Positions 51,573 to 60,334 of a stretch of DNA of 64,000 nt are shown piece by piece. Position 1 is the first letter of the stretch. Every line of letters begins with the position of its first letter. Source of the stretch: Pedococcus sp. 5OH_020. GTDB lineage: Bacteria > Actinomycetota > Actinomycetes > Actinomycetales > Dermatophilaceae. Position numbers and translations under genes: made by a program. Under the pieces are notes generated by a model, which was given only the letters and a program-made list of their open reading frames with translations, had not been told where the DNA came from and did not search any database. The DNA lies in assembly GCF_027812955.1 (NCBI RefSeq), contig NZ_JAPYZV010000007.1:247443-311442 (forward strand). The letters are read 5' to 3'.

Positions 51573-53395
51573 CCGTTAGACGATTGTCGGTAGGACCGGC
51601 GTCCGGCCAGACTCGGTCCAGGTGCCCGGCGGGATGCTCTCCTCGCGGCTGCCCACCGGCTGGTGGAGCGCCCCACCGGACGAACGACCTAATGGGCACG
51701 GGAGCGGGCCACCACTTCGAACGACATGGGCCCTGGAGCCCCTCGTCAAGATCGCGAGGCCCGCTCACCGGAAGTCACACCCCACCCGCTCGCCGACGCC
51801 ACACCGAGCCAGCTCCGAAGTGTGGATGCGTTGGGCCGATAGAGATGTTCGTGACCCGAGCCACCTGCGGGATCAGACTCCTCACCCTGACCGGAGCCAT
51901 CGAGGCTCCAACCGGGAACGGCGGCCCCACGGGTAGCTGAGGTCACGAAACGGCCGATCGGATGGCGGGCCCACGAGCCCTTCCATTAGGGAGTTGCGTG
52001 ACCCGGCGCGGCCCTGGGCCGACGCACGACCACGAGGACCGACGAAAGGAGATTCCGATGAACGTGTTCTGTGGCATCGACTGGGCGGAGGACCACCACG
52101 ACATCGCCCTGGTCGACAGGGAAGGTCAGCTGTTGGCACGTCAACGCATCAGCGACGACGTCGCGGGTCTGACCACACTCATGTCCCTGCTCGCCGAGCA
52201 TGGCGATGCCGCCGGGGACCCGATCCCGGTGGCAATCGAGACCCCGCGCGGGCTCTTGACCGCCTGCCTGCGCGCCACGGCCAGGCGCGTATACCCGATC
52301 AACCCGATGGCGGTGGCCCGCTACCGGGACCGTCACTCGATCGCTGGTCGCAAGTCCGACCACGGTGACGCGGTCGTGCTGGCCAATATTCTGCGCACCG
52401 ACGCCCACACGCACCGGACGCTTCCCGCGGACTCCGAACTGGTCCAGGCCATCGCCGTGCTCGCCCGCGCTCAACAAGATGCCGTGTGGGCCCGCACCAC
52501 AGCACACAACAAGCTGCGCTCACATCTGCGCGAGTACTACCCCAGCTTCCTCGCCGCGTTCGCCGACGCCCGCGGCGGGATCAACCGAGCTGAGGCGCGG
52601 GTCATCTTGGCCGCCGCTTCCCACCCGGCCGCCGCAGCGAAACTGACCAACCATCGACTCGTGGCCCTGCTCAAGCGCGCCGGCCGGAGCAGGGGCATCG
52701 CCGCGGAGGCGGCCCGGCTGTCCGCAGCGTTGCGCACACCACAGATGCGCCAACTCCCGCTCGTCGAGCAGGCCATGGGTCGCCAGGCCATTGCCCTGCT
52801 CGGTCAACTCGATGCCGCCTGCACGGCCGCCGACGACCTCGAGCAGGCCGTCGTCGAGGCCTTCGAACAGCACCCGGATGCGCGCATCATCACCAGCTTT
52901 CCTGGGCTGGCCTTGCTCACCGGCGCCCGCGTGCTCGCCGAGGTCGGCGACGACCGGGCGCGGTTCCACGACCCCAAGGGCCTCAAGGCCTATGCCGGAG
53001 CAGCGCCAATCACCCGCGCCAGCGGCAAGAGCACCACCGTGCTCCACAGACGCGTCAAGAACAACCGGCTCAACGCCGCCGGCTACACCTGGGCCTTCTC
53101 CGCGCTCACCGCCTCACCCGGCGCCCGCACCCACTACGACCGACGCCGCCAAGCCGGAGACCGACACGCGGCCGCGCAACGCAACCTCTTCGCCCGCCTC
53201 CTCGGCTGCCTGCACCACTGCCTCCAAACCGGCCAGCCCTACCGCGAGCAGACCGCCTTTCCTAGGCCCACAACCACTCGCCCGACCGTTGCCGCTTGAC
53301 GCGCTAACCGCATCGGATGTCTTGACGGCGACAAGCGCCGGCGCACACTCAACGGAGCCGATCCCGGCGTCGTGACAACAGAGGGGTGCCGAAAA
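51573..53395 (+). mobile_element. Composite site: IS110 copy 4 nested in an older IS110 remnant
   Basis: The left end (about 51573-51685) matches the left end of IS110 copy 1 and then the segment AGCGCCCCACCGGACGAACG found near the right end of copy 3. The right end (about 53315-53395) reads LTATSAGAHS and ends GACAACAGAGGGGTGCCG, like copies 1 and 3. Between them lies an unrelated IS110-type transposase. The outer element had already lost its middle when a different IS110 inserted. Confidence 0.7.
52058..53299 (+). CDS. IS110-family transposase copy 4, intact
   Basis: 413 aa. DEDD residues are present: D in VFCGIDWAEDHHD, E in VAIETPRGLL, and D/D in IAGRKSDHGDAVVL. The Tnp_20 domain carries SFPGLALLTGARVLAEVG, GLKAYAGAAPITRASGKS and RLNAAGYTWAFSAL. 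AAAGGA precedes the ATG. It is a different subgroup from copies 1/3 and from copy 2. Confidence 0.93.
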   Translation: MNVFCGIDWAEDHHDIALVDREGQLLARQRISDDVAGLTTLMSLLAEHGDAAGDPIPVAIETPRGLLTACLRATARRVYPINPMAVARYRDRHSIAGRKSDHGDAVVLANILRTDAHTHRTLPADSELVQAIAVLARAQQDAVWARTTAHNKLRSHLREYYPSFLAAFADARGGINRAEARVILAAASHPAAAAKLTNHRLVALLKRAGRSRGIAAEAARLSAALRTPQMRQLPLVEQAMGRQAIALLGQLDAACTAADDLEQAVVEAFEQHPDARIITSFPGLALLTGARVLAEVGDDRARFHDPKGLKAYAGAAPITRASGKSTTVLHRRVKNNRLNAAGYTWAFSALTASPGARTHYDRRRQAGDRHAAAQRNLFARLLGCLHHCLQTGQPYREQTAFPRPTTTRPTVAA

Positions 53396-53469
53396 GACTC
53401 ACCTGGCTGGGCGGCTCCCGGGCGGAGTGCCTTCGGGCGGCTGACGGTCCGACGCAGAAGCCTGGCGGC

Positions 53470-53781
53470 ATGTTTGCTCGACTGTTGACAGCCCCTTTGG
53501 CCCTCGGCGGCACGTCGATTCAGATGTGGCTGTCCTTACGTCAGGTGGCCGTCAACCACCGGGAGGCGATTCGACGTAAGGGCGCCGAAGAGGACCTGGT
53601 CAAGGAACTGCCACTCAAAATGCGCCGCCGGGCTCGCCGCGAGTTCGTCCGCGACCGCGAGCCAGAACTTCATCGTGCCATTAGGCAGACCTGGTTGCAT
53701 CTCTGGTCATGGGGCCTGCTCTTGGCAGCGGCCGCGTCAGCGGTTACAAATGTGCTGTTAGGTGGAATCACCCTTAAGTAG
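53470..53781 (+). CDS. Small protein with C-terminal membrane helix
   Basis: 103 aa from ATG 53470; the upstream in-frame sequence belongs to the IS end. A short hydrophobic N-terminus (MFARLLTAPLALGGTSIQ) is followed by a strongly basic/acidic helix (KMRRRARREFVRDREPELHRA) and a membrane helix (LHLWSWGLLLAAAASAVTNVLL). No family recognised, and no strong ribosome binding site. Confidence 0.45.
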   Translation: MFARLLTAPLALGGTSIQMWLSLRQVAVNHREAIRRKGAEEDLVKELPLKMRRRARREFVRDREPELHRAIRQTWLHLWSWGLLLAAAASAVTNVLLGGITLK

Positions 53782-54150
53782 GCGCCGCCACCGGCGACGC
53801 ACACGCTGCTTGGCATCCGCGCACCCTGGCGCCGTCCGGTAGACGACAAGCGGTGGAAGCTCCAGAGCATCAGTACGTGGTGGTCTCGACCGATCCTTCA
53901 CCCGGGTCCACAGGTACGTTTACCCTGGCGAAGGGACGATGCCGCCGGCGGATGCGCGGTCAGCCGGACGCCGAATCATCGTGGTCGTCGCCCACCTGGG
54001 CAGTCGTCACGCTGTCGAGGCGCCTAGTTCAACAGCCCCAGAGCCCGCGGGCCGTCTTGAAATCCGACGTGGGCGACCGGAATCAGTCCGTTTGTCCGGT
54101 GTTGCACCATTCGGCCACGGATATCCGGTAAGGCGTGTACGTTCCGCGGC
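53782..54150. other. Intergenic region without recognised feature
   Basis: About 370 bases, no convincing gene. A minus-strand stretch near 54040-54125 (TGGCCGAATGGTGC) resembles a tRNA D-arm, but no T-arm or acceptor stem pairs with it. Confidence 0.4.
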
Positions 54151-54735
54151 ATGCGCATCCTGAAGGGAACCCTGACCACCATGGTCACGGCGTCGGTCGC
54201 CGTCGTTGTTCTGACCGGCTGCGGGGGCGGCCAGAACAACGCCTCGTCCACCGGCCCATCGACCTCCAGCTCGAGCTCGTCCGCTTCGACCTCGTCGTCC
54301 AAGTCGTCCGCATCACCCTGGTCGCCCAGCTCGTCCTCGAGCACGACGACCCCGGCCGCTGCCAAAGACGCAACCGCCATCGCGGACGGCATCAAGGCCA
54401 AGGTGCCGACGGTGACCAAGCTCGTCACCATCACCGAGGACAACGACCCGAACAACAAGATCGGCCGGCCGGGAGGGTACGTGTCCGCGGCGACCCTGTA
54501 CGACTCAGGCGCCAGCTGCACTGAGCTCGGGGTCGAGTGCGGCGCGACGGTCGAGGTGTGGCCGGACGAGGCCGGCGCCAGGTCCCGGTCGAAGTTTATC
54601 CAGGACGCCCTCAAGGCGGCCAACGGCGCGCTTGGTGAGGAGTACCACTACCAGCACGGGGCGGTGCTGCTGCGCGTGTACGGCGACCTCAAGCCGTCGG
54701 TGGCCAAGAAATACGAGGTTGCCTTCAACAGCTGA
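54151..54735 (+). CDS. Putative lipoprotein
   Basis: 194 aa. The signal peptide ends in the lipobox VLTGC (Cys near residue 24). A Ser-rich linker about 45 residues long follows, then a compact domain (AIADGIKAKVPTVTKLVTIT, GGYVSAATLYDSGASCTELG, and HYQHGAVLLRVYGDLKPSV). Its two Cys may pair. The fold suggests a small surface-exposed binding domain. Function unknown. Confidence 0.72.
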   Translation: MRILKGTLTTMVTASVAVVVLTGCGGGQNNASSTGPSTSSSSSSASTSSSKSSASPWSPSSSSSTTTPAAAKDATAIADGIKAKVPTVTKLVTITEDNDPNNKIGRPGGYVSAATLYDSGASCTELGVECGATVEVWPDEAGARSRSKFIQDALKAANGALGEEYHYQHGAVLLRVYGDLKPSVAKKYEVAFNS

Positions 54736-54845
54736 CGGTACGTGAGACCTGACGCCAGGCGGGAGTGGCGCCCAACCGGAAGTCGGCGGGAGACCCGTTG
54801 GGGGGACTGCGCAACACCGATGGGTCCGCCGACCCGCCAGCGGCT

Positions 54846-54930
54846 TCAGAGTCCTGCGACGTAGGCGGTGAGGAAGTGGACGCCGTGCCGGTTGAGGTTG
54901 CCGCGGGCGCTCGCTCGTAGTGCTCGGCGG
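54846..54930 (-). pseudogene. 3' end of a tyrosine integrase, duplicate scar
   Basis: The last 80 or so bases match the 3' end of the integrase at 36548, with scattered substitutions and a 4-base insertion: HYER, then GNLNRHGVHFLTAYVAGL ending in TGA. Upstream sequence is lost; the similarity ends where the next gene begins. This marks the edge of a former integrated element. Confidence 0.85.
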
Positions 54931-54943
54931 CGCAACCACGTGG

Positions 54944-55990
54944 ATGGATGTCACTCGAGCGATCTACGCTGCGGCGCATGTGGGAAACCCTCAGAACTTG
55001 TGGCGTCGGCTCAAGTTTGGACGCGAGGAGTTCCTGCAACGTCTAATCACGACGTTGATGGTTGGTGGCGATCCACCGGCTTGGAACGTCCCCCGGCCTC
55101 CAAGTGTGCAGGGGGTAGCCTTTCTGCGCCTTTTGGACGCGCTGGCTCATGGGGAGGAGCCGGCGGCGGATGAGGATCCGTGGCCGTCGCCCGATGTGTT
55201 CGTTGACGAGTACCTGTTGCCCAAGATCGACCCCTCATCACCCAATGGCTGGCCAGATTGGGCTGTCTTGTGGCCCGACCGCGCTTGGGTGATCGAGCTC
55301 AAGACCGAGCCTGGGAGCCATCGCGCCGACCAGCTTCCGTACTACTTGCTCCTCGCGGCAGCCGCGCATCCCAACTGCCGAGTAGACCTCACCTACGTGA
55401 CTGGGCCGTTGAACAAGCCGGCGCCGAGTGTCGACGCCGGACAGCGGTATAGCCATCTGCAGTGGAAGGAGGTGCTTCCGCTGATCGAAGAGGTCTGGGG
55501 TAGCGACCAGCGTCACGAGGTAGTCGCCTACGTGGATGCGGTCCGTACGGTCATCGAGAACCTGACGCTTCTGCGGCCTTCCGAACAGCGTGCCGCAGTG
55601 TTGGGTTTGCATCCTGGGGACTTGACGACGCCACTCCCTGTCCAGGATTTGCGCACGGCGACGGAGTCGAAAGGTCTGGGTGCCGGCGGTGATCGAAGCG
55701 CCGCTTCCCGCACCGCCAGCGCAGACAGTCTGGTCGAGCTGGCCCGCGCAACGGCCGCCGACGGCCGACAGCGCGGCGTTGGTGCCGTGAGCCCGACCGA
55801 CCTCGAGTGGCTGCGAGACGCGGCGCGCGCTGTCATCGGCGCGCTCCCAGCCCACGACGCGACACGACTTGTTCTTCCGTGGCTCTGGAAGGGAGATCGC
55901 ACCACCGGAAGAGCTCTCACGCCGGAGGGAGAGGAGTTTGGATACGAGCTGAGGTTCTCTCGATACAAGACGGTGCAGATCCAGCGTTAA
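54944..55990 (+). CDS. PD-(D/E)XK nuclease-like protein
   Basis: 348 aa from ATG 54944 (a GTG at 54920, inside the integrase scar, is possible). Nuclease core: D105 in NGWPDWAVLWPDRAW, then E118 and K120 in WVIELKTEPG, followed by DQLPYYLLLAAAA, where the Gln is also typical of PD-(D/E)XK enzymes. The C-terminal half is helical, ending LPWLWKGDRTTGRAL and GYELRFSRYKTV. First gene of a four-gene plus-strand block; there are 215 bases before the next gene. Confidence 0.72.
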   Translation: MDVTRAIYAAAHVGNPQNLWRRLKFGREEFLQRLITTLMVGGDPPAWNVPRPPSVQGVAFLRLLDALAHGEEPAADEDPWPSPDVFVDEYLLPKIDPSSPNGWPDWAVLWPDRAWVIELKTEPGSHRADQLPYYLLLAAAAHPNCRVDLTYVTGPLNKPAPSVDAGQRYSHLQWKEVLPLIEEVWGSDQRHEVVAYVDAVRTVIENLTLLRPSEQRAAVLGLHPGDLTTPLPVQDLRTATESKGLGAGGDRSAASRTASADSLVELARATAADGRQRGVGAVSPTDLEWLRDAARAVIGALPAHDATRLVLPWLWKGDRTTGRALTPEGEEFGYELRFSRYKTVQIQR

Positions 55991-56205
55991 CGCGGCGATA
56001 GGACGCGGCTATGTCCCGCCGGGGCGGGGACTTGGTTCGCAGGTTATGTCCCGGAACCCTTGAGTCCACCGCACGGGCGTAAGGGCTTCCGCCGCGCCAA
56101 CTCCTTCTCTCAACTACGCCAATTGGACGAAGACAGTGTTGAGTGGCCCCAATAACGTCTAGAAGCGGCAACTTGTGCAGATTTGCGTGTGGGCGGGGGT
56201 TGAAG

Positions 56206-57060
56206 GTGTCAATCGTCGGGCCAACTCCCCAAGACAACCGCGAGTTAGCAGACGAGATTCTCACCCTAGCTTCCCAGTGGATCGGCGAACACAGCGGCGA
56301 AGGTGCAGGAGAAGGCGACGCGAGGAGGGCAGAAGAGGTCCTGGCGATCATGAAGAACGTGGCCGAAGGGACGGATCTCATAACAGAAGACCAGGATCTA
56401 GCGCAGCTCAACGAGCAGCTCCTTAGTCTCGTCAAGATGATGCGACGCGTGCTCTCGGAGGACTATCCCCACGCCGCGGATGCCAACCTTGTTGTGGCAC
56501 TGGAGAGTTCGGGTAGGCTCGTCCCGAACCATGTTCGCCCTCCTACGGGGCCGCAGGCCGCAACGACCGGAGAGGACGAGGCCCGAGGCCAAAATCGTCG
56601 GCCATGGTTGATTGCTGCAGTGCTAGCAGCGGTACTAGCGGCGGGCGGTCTCGGGTACGTCGTCGGAGATGCGTCGGGCGCGGCGAGCGGACCCGCGACC
56701 CGGACCTCGCAGGCATCGGCGGAGGATGCCGGACGCTTCATGGCCGTCTTGAACGCAATACGCGATGACTGGAAGCCGAGGCTCGAAGCCCTCGCGCAGA
56801 CGCGCGGGGCGATCGGTGAAGCCAACTGCAGCGGCCAGATCAACAACCTAGACTCGTGGACCAAGCAGCTGGAAGCTGTCTTTGTCGACGATTCTGAACT
56901 CAAGGACGCCGCCGCCCGCTATCTCGGGGAGATGCGTGCGCTCGCAGTGGACTGCGACGGTAGCGGTCCCAACATCCGCGCGAACTACCTTTCGCAGCAA
57001 CCGCTGCTGGACAAAGTTATGGTCCGTGCGACGACGCTTGGATGGTCCCCAAGTGGCTGA
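56206..57060 (+). CDS. Single-pass membrane protein of the four-gene block
   Basis: 284 aa from GTG 56206 (GAAG and GGGGG upstream). The N-terminal 130 residues are acidic and helical (ELADEILTLASQWIGEHSG, then LNEQLLSLVKMMRRVLSED). A membrane helix follows (PWLIAAVLAAVLAAGGLGYVV, about residues 134-153). The C-terminal part (ARFMAVLNAIRDDWKPRLEAL-like, with two Cys at NCSG and VDCDGSG) probably lies outside the cell. No family recognised. Ends 65 bases before the 1064-aa gene. Confidence 0.6.
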   Translation: MSIVGPTPQDNRELADEILTLASQWIGEHSGEGAGEGDARRAEEVLAIMKNVAEGTDLITEDQDLAQLNEQLLSLVKMMRRVLSEDYPHAADANLVVALESSGRLVPNHVRPPTGPQAATTGEDEARGQNRRPWLIAAVLAAVLAAGGLGYVVGDASGAASGPATRTSQASAEDAGRFMAVLNAIRDDWKPRLEALAQTRGAIGEANCSGQINNLDSWTKQLEAVFVDDSELKDAAARYLGEMRALAVDCDGSGPNIRANYLSQQPLLDKVMVRATTLGWSPSG

Positions 57061-57125
57061 CCAACGTATCGCTCGCGAGTGGAGCCCATTTTCGTGTCTA
57101 GATCGTCGAAAGGCAGGACGGCCAC

Positions 57126-60100
57126 ATGGCGCACGATCACAATGACCTCTTCAGATTCGTCAGTGTCCGCGGTCCGGAGCCGGTGTACTCCTTCGAACCG
57201 AGCGAGGACATTGGGGGCGGAGCTGTCGTCGAGAGTCTCCGCGGAGTCGACGTCGACATGGCCAAGCCCGATCGGCGAGTTATGACGATCCTTGCCGGAG
57301 CGTCGATCGTGGGTGCGGCGGGGCTTCGGGGACTCGGTCTCGCTACCGTACGGGCAGAAGTTGATCGGTCGAAGACGTCACGCCTCCTCGATTTGCGGGA
57401 GCTGCCCCTCCCCCAGTCGGGCGGGCGGACGCACACGGTCGCCGAGTTCGCACGATCCCCGCAGTTCCGCGCAGAGTATCTCGGGTTAACCGATTCATGG
57501 CTCGCCCTCGTCCTCACTGCCCCACAGTCGCCCGACCGAGCCGAGCATGAAGAACTGCTCCGAATCGCGCATCTTCTGCATCTTGTGACGACGTCGCCGG
57601 CGGTTCTGGCCGAAGGCACCGCCGTCATGCGGATTCGGCGGGCAGTGGTGCTCCCACCGGCCAGTTGGCTGCCGGAAGGCAAGCGTTCGCAGCGCCAGTA
57701 TCGGCAGCGGTTGGGCCGCCTGACTGCGCTCGCCTCTCCGCCTGCGCCGTCTGACCTCGACGCAAGGATCGCGGCCGGTCGCACCGAGCACGCCGAGCTA
57801 GTCGCGCGTCGCGTCATGCTTGAAGTCATCCAGCTCAAGGCAGATACGGCATACACGACATGGAGGCGACAGCGGCTTGCCACACGGCCGCAGCCGGCTC
57901 GTGCAGGCGCCCCGAGACGGACTAGGTTGCCGTTGAGCTGGTTTGCGAGATTCCGGCCTACGCTTCGCGTGGGTCAGCCGGTGCTCACGCTTGACAATGC
58001 ATACTTCACGCAGTTCGAGGCAACCCTCAGCGCGCCCGAACTTGCTCTGTATCGAACCATTCGAAACAGCCTTCCCCGTCCCGATACCCACGCTGAGCAC
58101 ACCGCCGGCCTCGCTCCTGGCACGACCGTCGATCGCGCCAACCAGCTCTGTCGCCAGATTCGACTCTGGGAGGAGGAGAAACGCACAACGCTTGCGGCGC
58201 CGACAGCTCGGCCTCCAGCAGGGGAACGTCCGCTGGTTCGCTCGGTTGGGTGGGGCGATCTCATCGTCGCCCGTGAGCGCCTCTTGGGATATGAAGCGCG
58301 AGAGATCGCCCACGTCGAGAATGTGATGCCTGGCGAGACAAGGCTCCGCGAGCACGAGCGCACGCACACTGTCGAAGAGGTGGCAGAGCGCGAGACGATG
58401 ACAGAAACGGAGTCCGAGCGCGATGTGTCGACCACGAGCCGTTACGAAATGCAGCTCGAGACGCAGACGACGATTGCGGAGGACTACTCCATCGAGGCCG
58501 GCCTCAACACTTCGGGCAAATACGGTCTGACACAGGTAGACACAAGCCTTCGCGCTGGAATGCATCAGAACAAGAGTGAGGCCCGGTCCTCGTCGCAGCG
58601 ACTGGCACAAGAGATCGTGGCGAAGTCAGTCGAGCGTACCTACGAGCGTGTGCGCGAGATGCGCCGCCAGACCATTACCGAGCAGATCCGTGAGCTCAAC
58701 CGACACTCCTTTGTGAACGTTGCCCAACAGGACGGATCTGCGCCGACGGACGTCAGCGGGATCTACGTGTGGCTCGAGAAGCTGATGGAGGTCGAGCTGC
58801 GGCATTACGGCACTCGAATGCTGGTGGAGTTCTTTATCCCCGAGCCCGCAGTGTCGCTTCTCGAAGACCGCCGAACCAGTGCCTCAGGTCCCCGCAAGCC
58901 AGCGGCATTCACCCTCACTGCGTCAGACATCCTGCCCGAGAACTACATGTGCCTCGCTTCGCTATTCGGCGCTCAGGACATCGATCCTCCGCCCGAGCAG
59001 TTTATTCAGGTTGGATACTCGTGGGCTACAACGCCGAACGAAGAGGCGGACAACTACGGACAGGACGCACGCGCTGACATGATCGCGATACCGCGTGGCT
59101 ATCAGCCGCTTGGCGTGACCGCGCTTGTCTCAGCCCACCCTGGCGGAAACCTCGAGATGGTCGACGTCCTCATGGCGATCGGTGGGGAGGTCGTCGTCGA
59201 GATCTCCGGCACCCACTACGGAGAGAGCGGTCAGGTGCAGGGCGAGGACCCGGCGGAGGGAGGTCCGATGGAGATCAGCCTCGATCCTACAATGAGCTGG
59301 CCGAGCGGCGTCCCCGTCGTCGTCATGGCAGCTGGAACCTTCGACAACACTCTCGTCGCAGAGGCGACAGTTCGATGTGTCCGCGGCCCGCTTGCCCTTG
59401 ACGAGTGGCGCTTGGAGACATGGGAGCAACTGCGTGCGGCGCATGACGTCCTCATGCAGCGGTACGAACGTGAACTGCAAGAGCAAGCGCTCCAACAGTT
59501 TGCCGCTCCCTTAGTTGAGCTACCCGAAAGGGAGAATCGGCGAGTCGAGGCCGAAGAGCTCCGAAAGTGGGCAATCAAGGCGATGCGACTCGAGACGTTT
59601 CAATTTGACGCTGTCGTGAACGAGGGCGATGGAGCCCAGGAGATCGACCCGACCGAGGGTGACCTCGTCGCCACCGTCGCTCGCTTCTTCGAGGAGGCAT
59701 TCGAGTGGCCGCAGGCGAGCTACTTCCTATACCCGTACTATTGGGCACGACGCAGTACCTGGGCGATGCGCGCCGAGTTGGCCGCAGTGGACGCGAGGCA
59801 CGCCGCCTTCCTGCGAAGTGGCGCGGCGCGCTACATCGTGCCGGTGACACCGGGATACGAGGAGCAGGTCGTCAGGTATCTCCAAGCTGAGGGCCCCGAG
59901 CTCGATCGGCTCGGCCCTCCGCCGGAAGGCTTTGAGCCGGCCGATCGCGCGCTGAAGGATCTTTGGCTCGAGTTGCTCCTGGATCGACGCCCCGAACTCG
60001 CCCTAGGAAGCGGAACCTTGTCCGTGGGGAACGGCTCGAATCTCATAATGATCAACCCAGACAGCAACTGGCGAGCGACTGAGCGGGACCGCGGTCGTGA

Positions 60101-60320
60101 GCTGTTCATCGACGGAGATGTCTATTCGATCACGGCAATCGCAGAATACGTCGAGGGAACCGGCCAACAGCTCACGCTGGACGAGCCGTACCGGGGCGCA
60201 ACTGCAGCATCAGTGACCTACGCCACTGGAAGCGTCCCCTATGGTCCGACATGGGTCGAGCACGTCCCGACCTCACTCGTAATCCTCAGCGGGCGCCGGC
60301 CCGACCTAGCATCCCTTTGA
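57126..60320 (+). CDS. 1064-aa uncharacterised protein with charged helical core
   Basis: A small hydrophobic segment lies near residues 53-72. Residues about 393-580 hold the most striking region: ENVMPGETRLREHERTHT, then a long Glu/Arg-rich helix (EETMTETESERDVSTTSRYE in parts), AGLNTSGKYGL, and after it VSGIYVWLEKLMEVELRHYG leading to MLVEFFIPEPAVSLL. I recall the sequence of GE-x-x-x-REH, ERD-x-x-TT and FxxPEPA motifs from large uncharacterised bacterial proteins, but cannot name them. The rest alternates beta-rich (580-780) and helical segments and ends in a beta domain. It is 14 bases before the 827-aa gene; the two are surely co-expressed. Confidence 0.65.
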   Translation: MAHDHNDLFRFVSVRGPEPVYSFEPSEDIGGGAVVESLRGVDVDMAKPDRRVMTILAGASIVGAAGLRGLGLATVRAEVDRSKTSRLLDLRELPLPQSGGRTHTVAEFARSPQFRAEYLGLTDSWLALVLTAPQSPDRAEHEELLRIAHLLHLVTTSPAVLAEGTAVMRIRRAVVLPPASWLPEGKRSQRQYRQRLGRLTALASPPAPSDLDARIAAGRTEHAELVARRVMLEVIQLKADTAYTTWRRQRLATRPQPARAGAPRRTRLPLSWFARFRPTLRVGQPVLTLDNAYFTQFEATLSAPELALYRTIRNSLPRPDTHAEHTAGLAPGTTVDRANQLCRQIRLWEEEKRTTLAAPTARPPAGERPLVRSVGWGDLIVARERLLGYEAREIAHVENVMPGETRLREHERTHTVEEVAERETMTETESERDVSTTSRYEMQLETQTTIAEDYSIEAGLNTSGKYGLTQVDTSLRAGMHQNKSEARSSSQRLAQEIVAKSVERTYERVREMRRQTITEQIRELNRHSFVNVAQQDGSAPTDVSGIYVWLEKLMEVELRHYGTRMLVEFFIPEPAVSLLEDRRTSASGPRKPAAFTLTASDILPENYMCLASLFGAQDIDPPPEQFIQVGYSWATTPNEEADNYGQDARADMIAIPRGYQPLGVTALVSAHPGGNLEMVDVLMAIGGEVVVEISGTHYGESGQVQGEDPAEGGPMEISLDPTMSWPSGVPVVVMAAGTFDNTLVAEATVRCVRGPLALDEWRLETWEQLRAAHDVLMQRYERELQEQALQQFAAPLVELPERENRRVEAEELRKWAIKAMRLETFQFDAVVNEGDGAQEIDPTEGDLVATVARFFEEAFEWPQASYFLYPYYWARRSTWAMRAELAAVDARHAAFLRSGAARYIVPVTPGYEEQVVRYLQAEGPELDRLGPPPEGFEPADRALKDLWLELLLDRRPELALGSGTLSVGNGSNLIMINPDSNWRATERDRGRELFIDGDVYSITAIAEYVEGTGQQLTLDEPYRGATAASVTYATGSVPYGPTWVEHVPTSLVILSGRRPDLASL

Positions 60321-60334
60321 CCTAGCCTCAGGCG

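Noticed and set aside
54040..54125. Possible tRNA on the minus strand
   Set aside because: A D-arm-like TGGCCGAATGGT is present but no matching acceptor stem or T-loop (TTCGAAT type) can be paired.
38600..54846. Repeat clusters that might be a CRISPR array
   Set aside because: The repeats found are IS110 ends, a single tandem duplication and an integrase tail; none has regular spacers.
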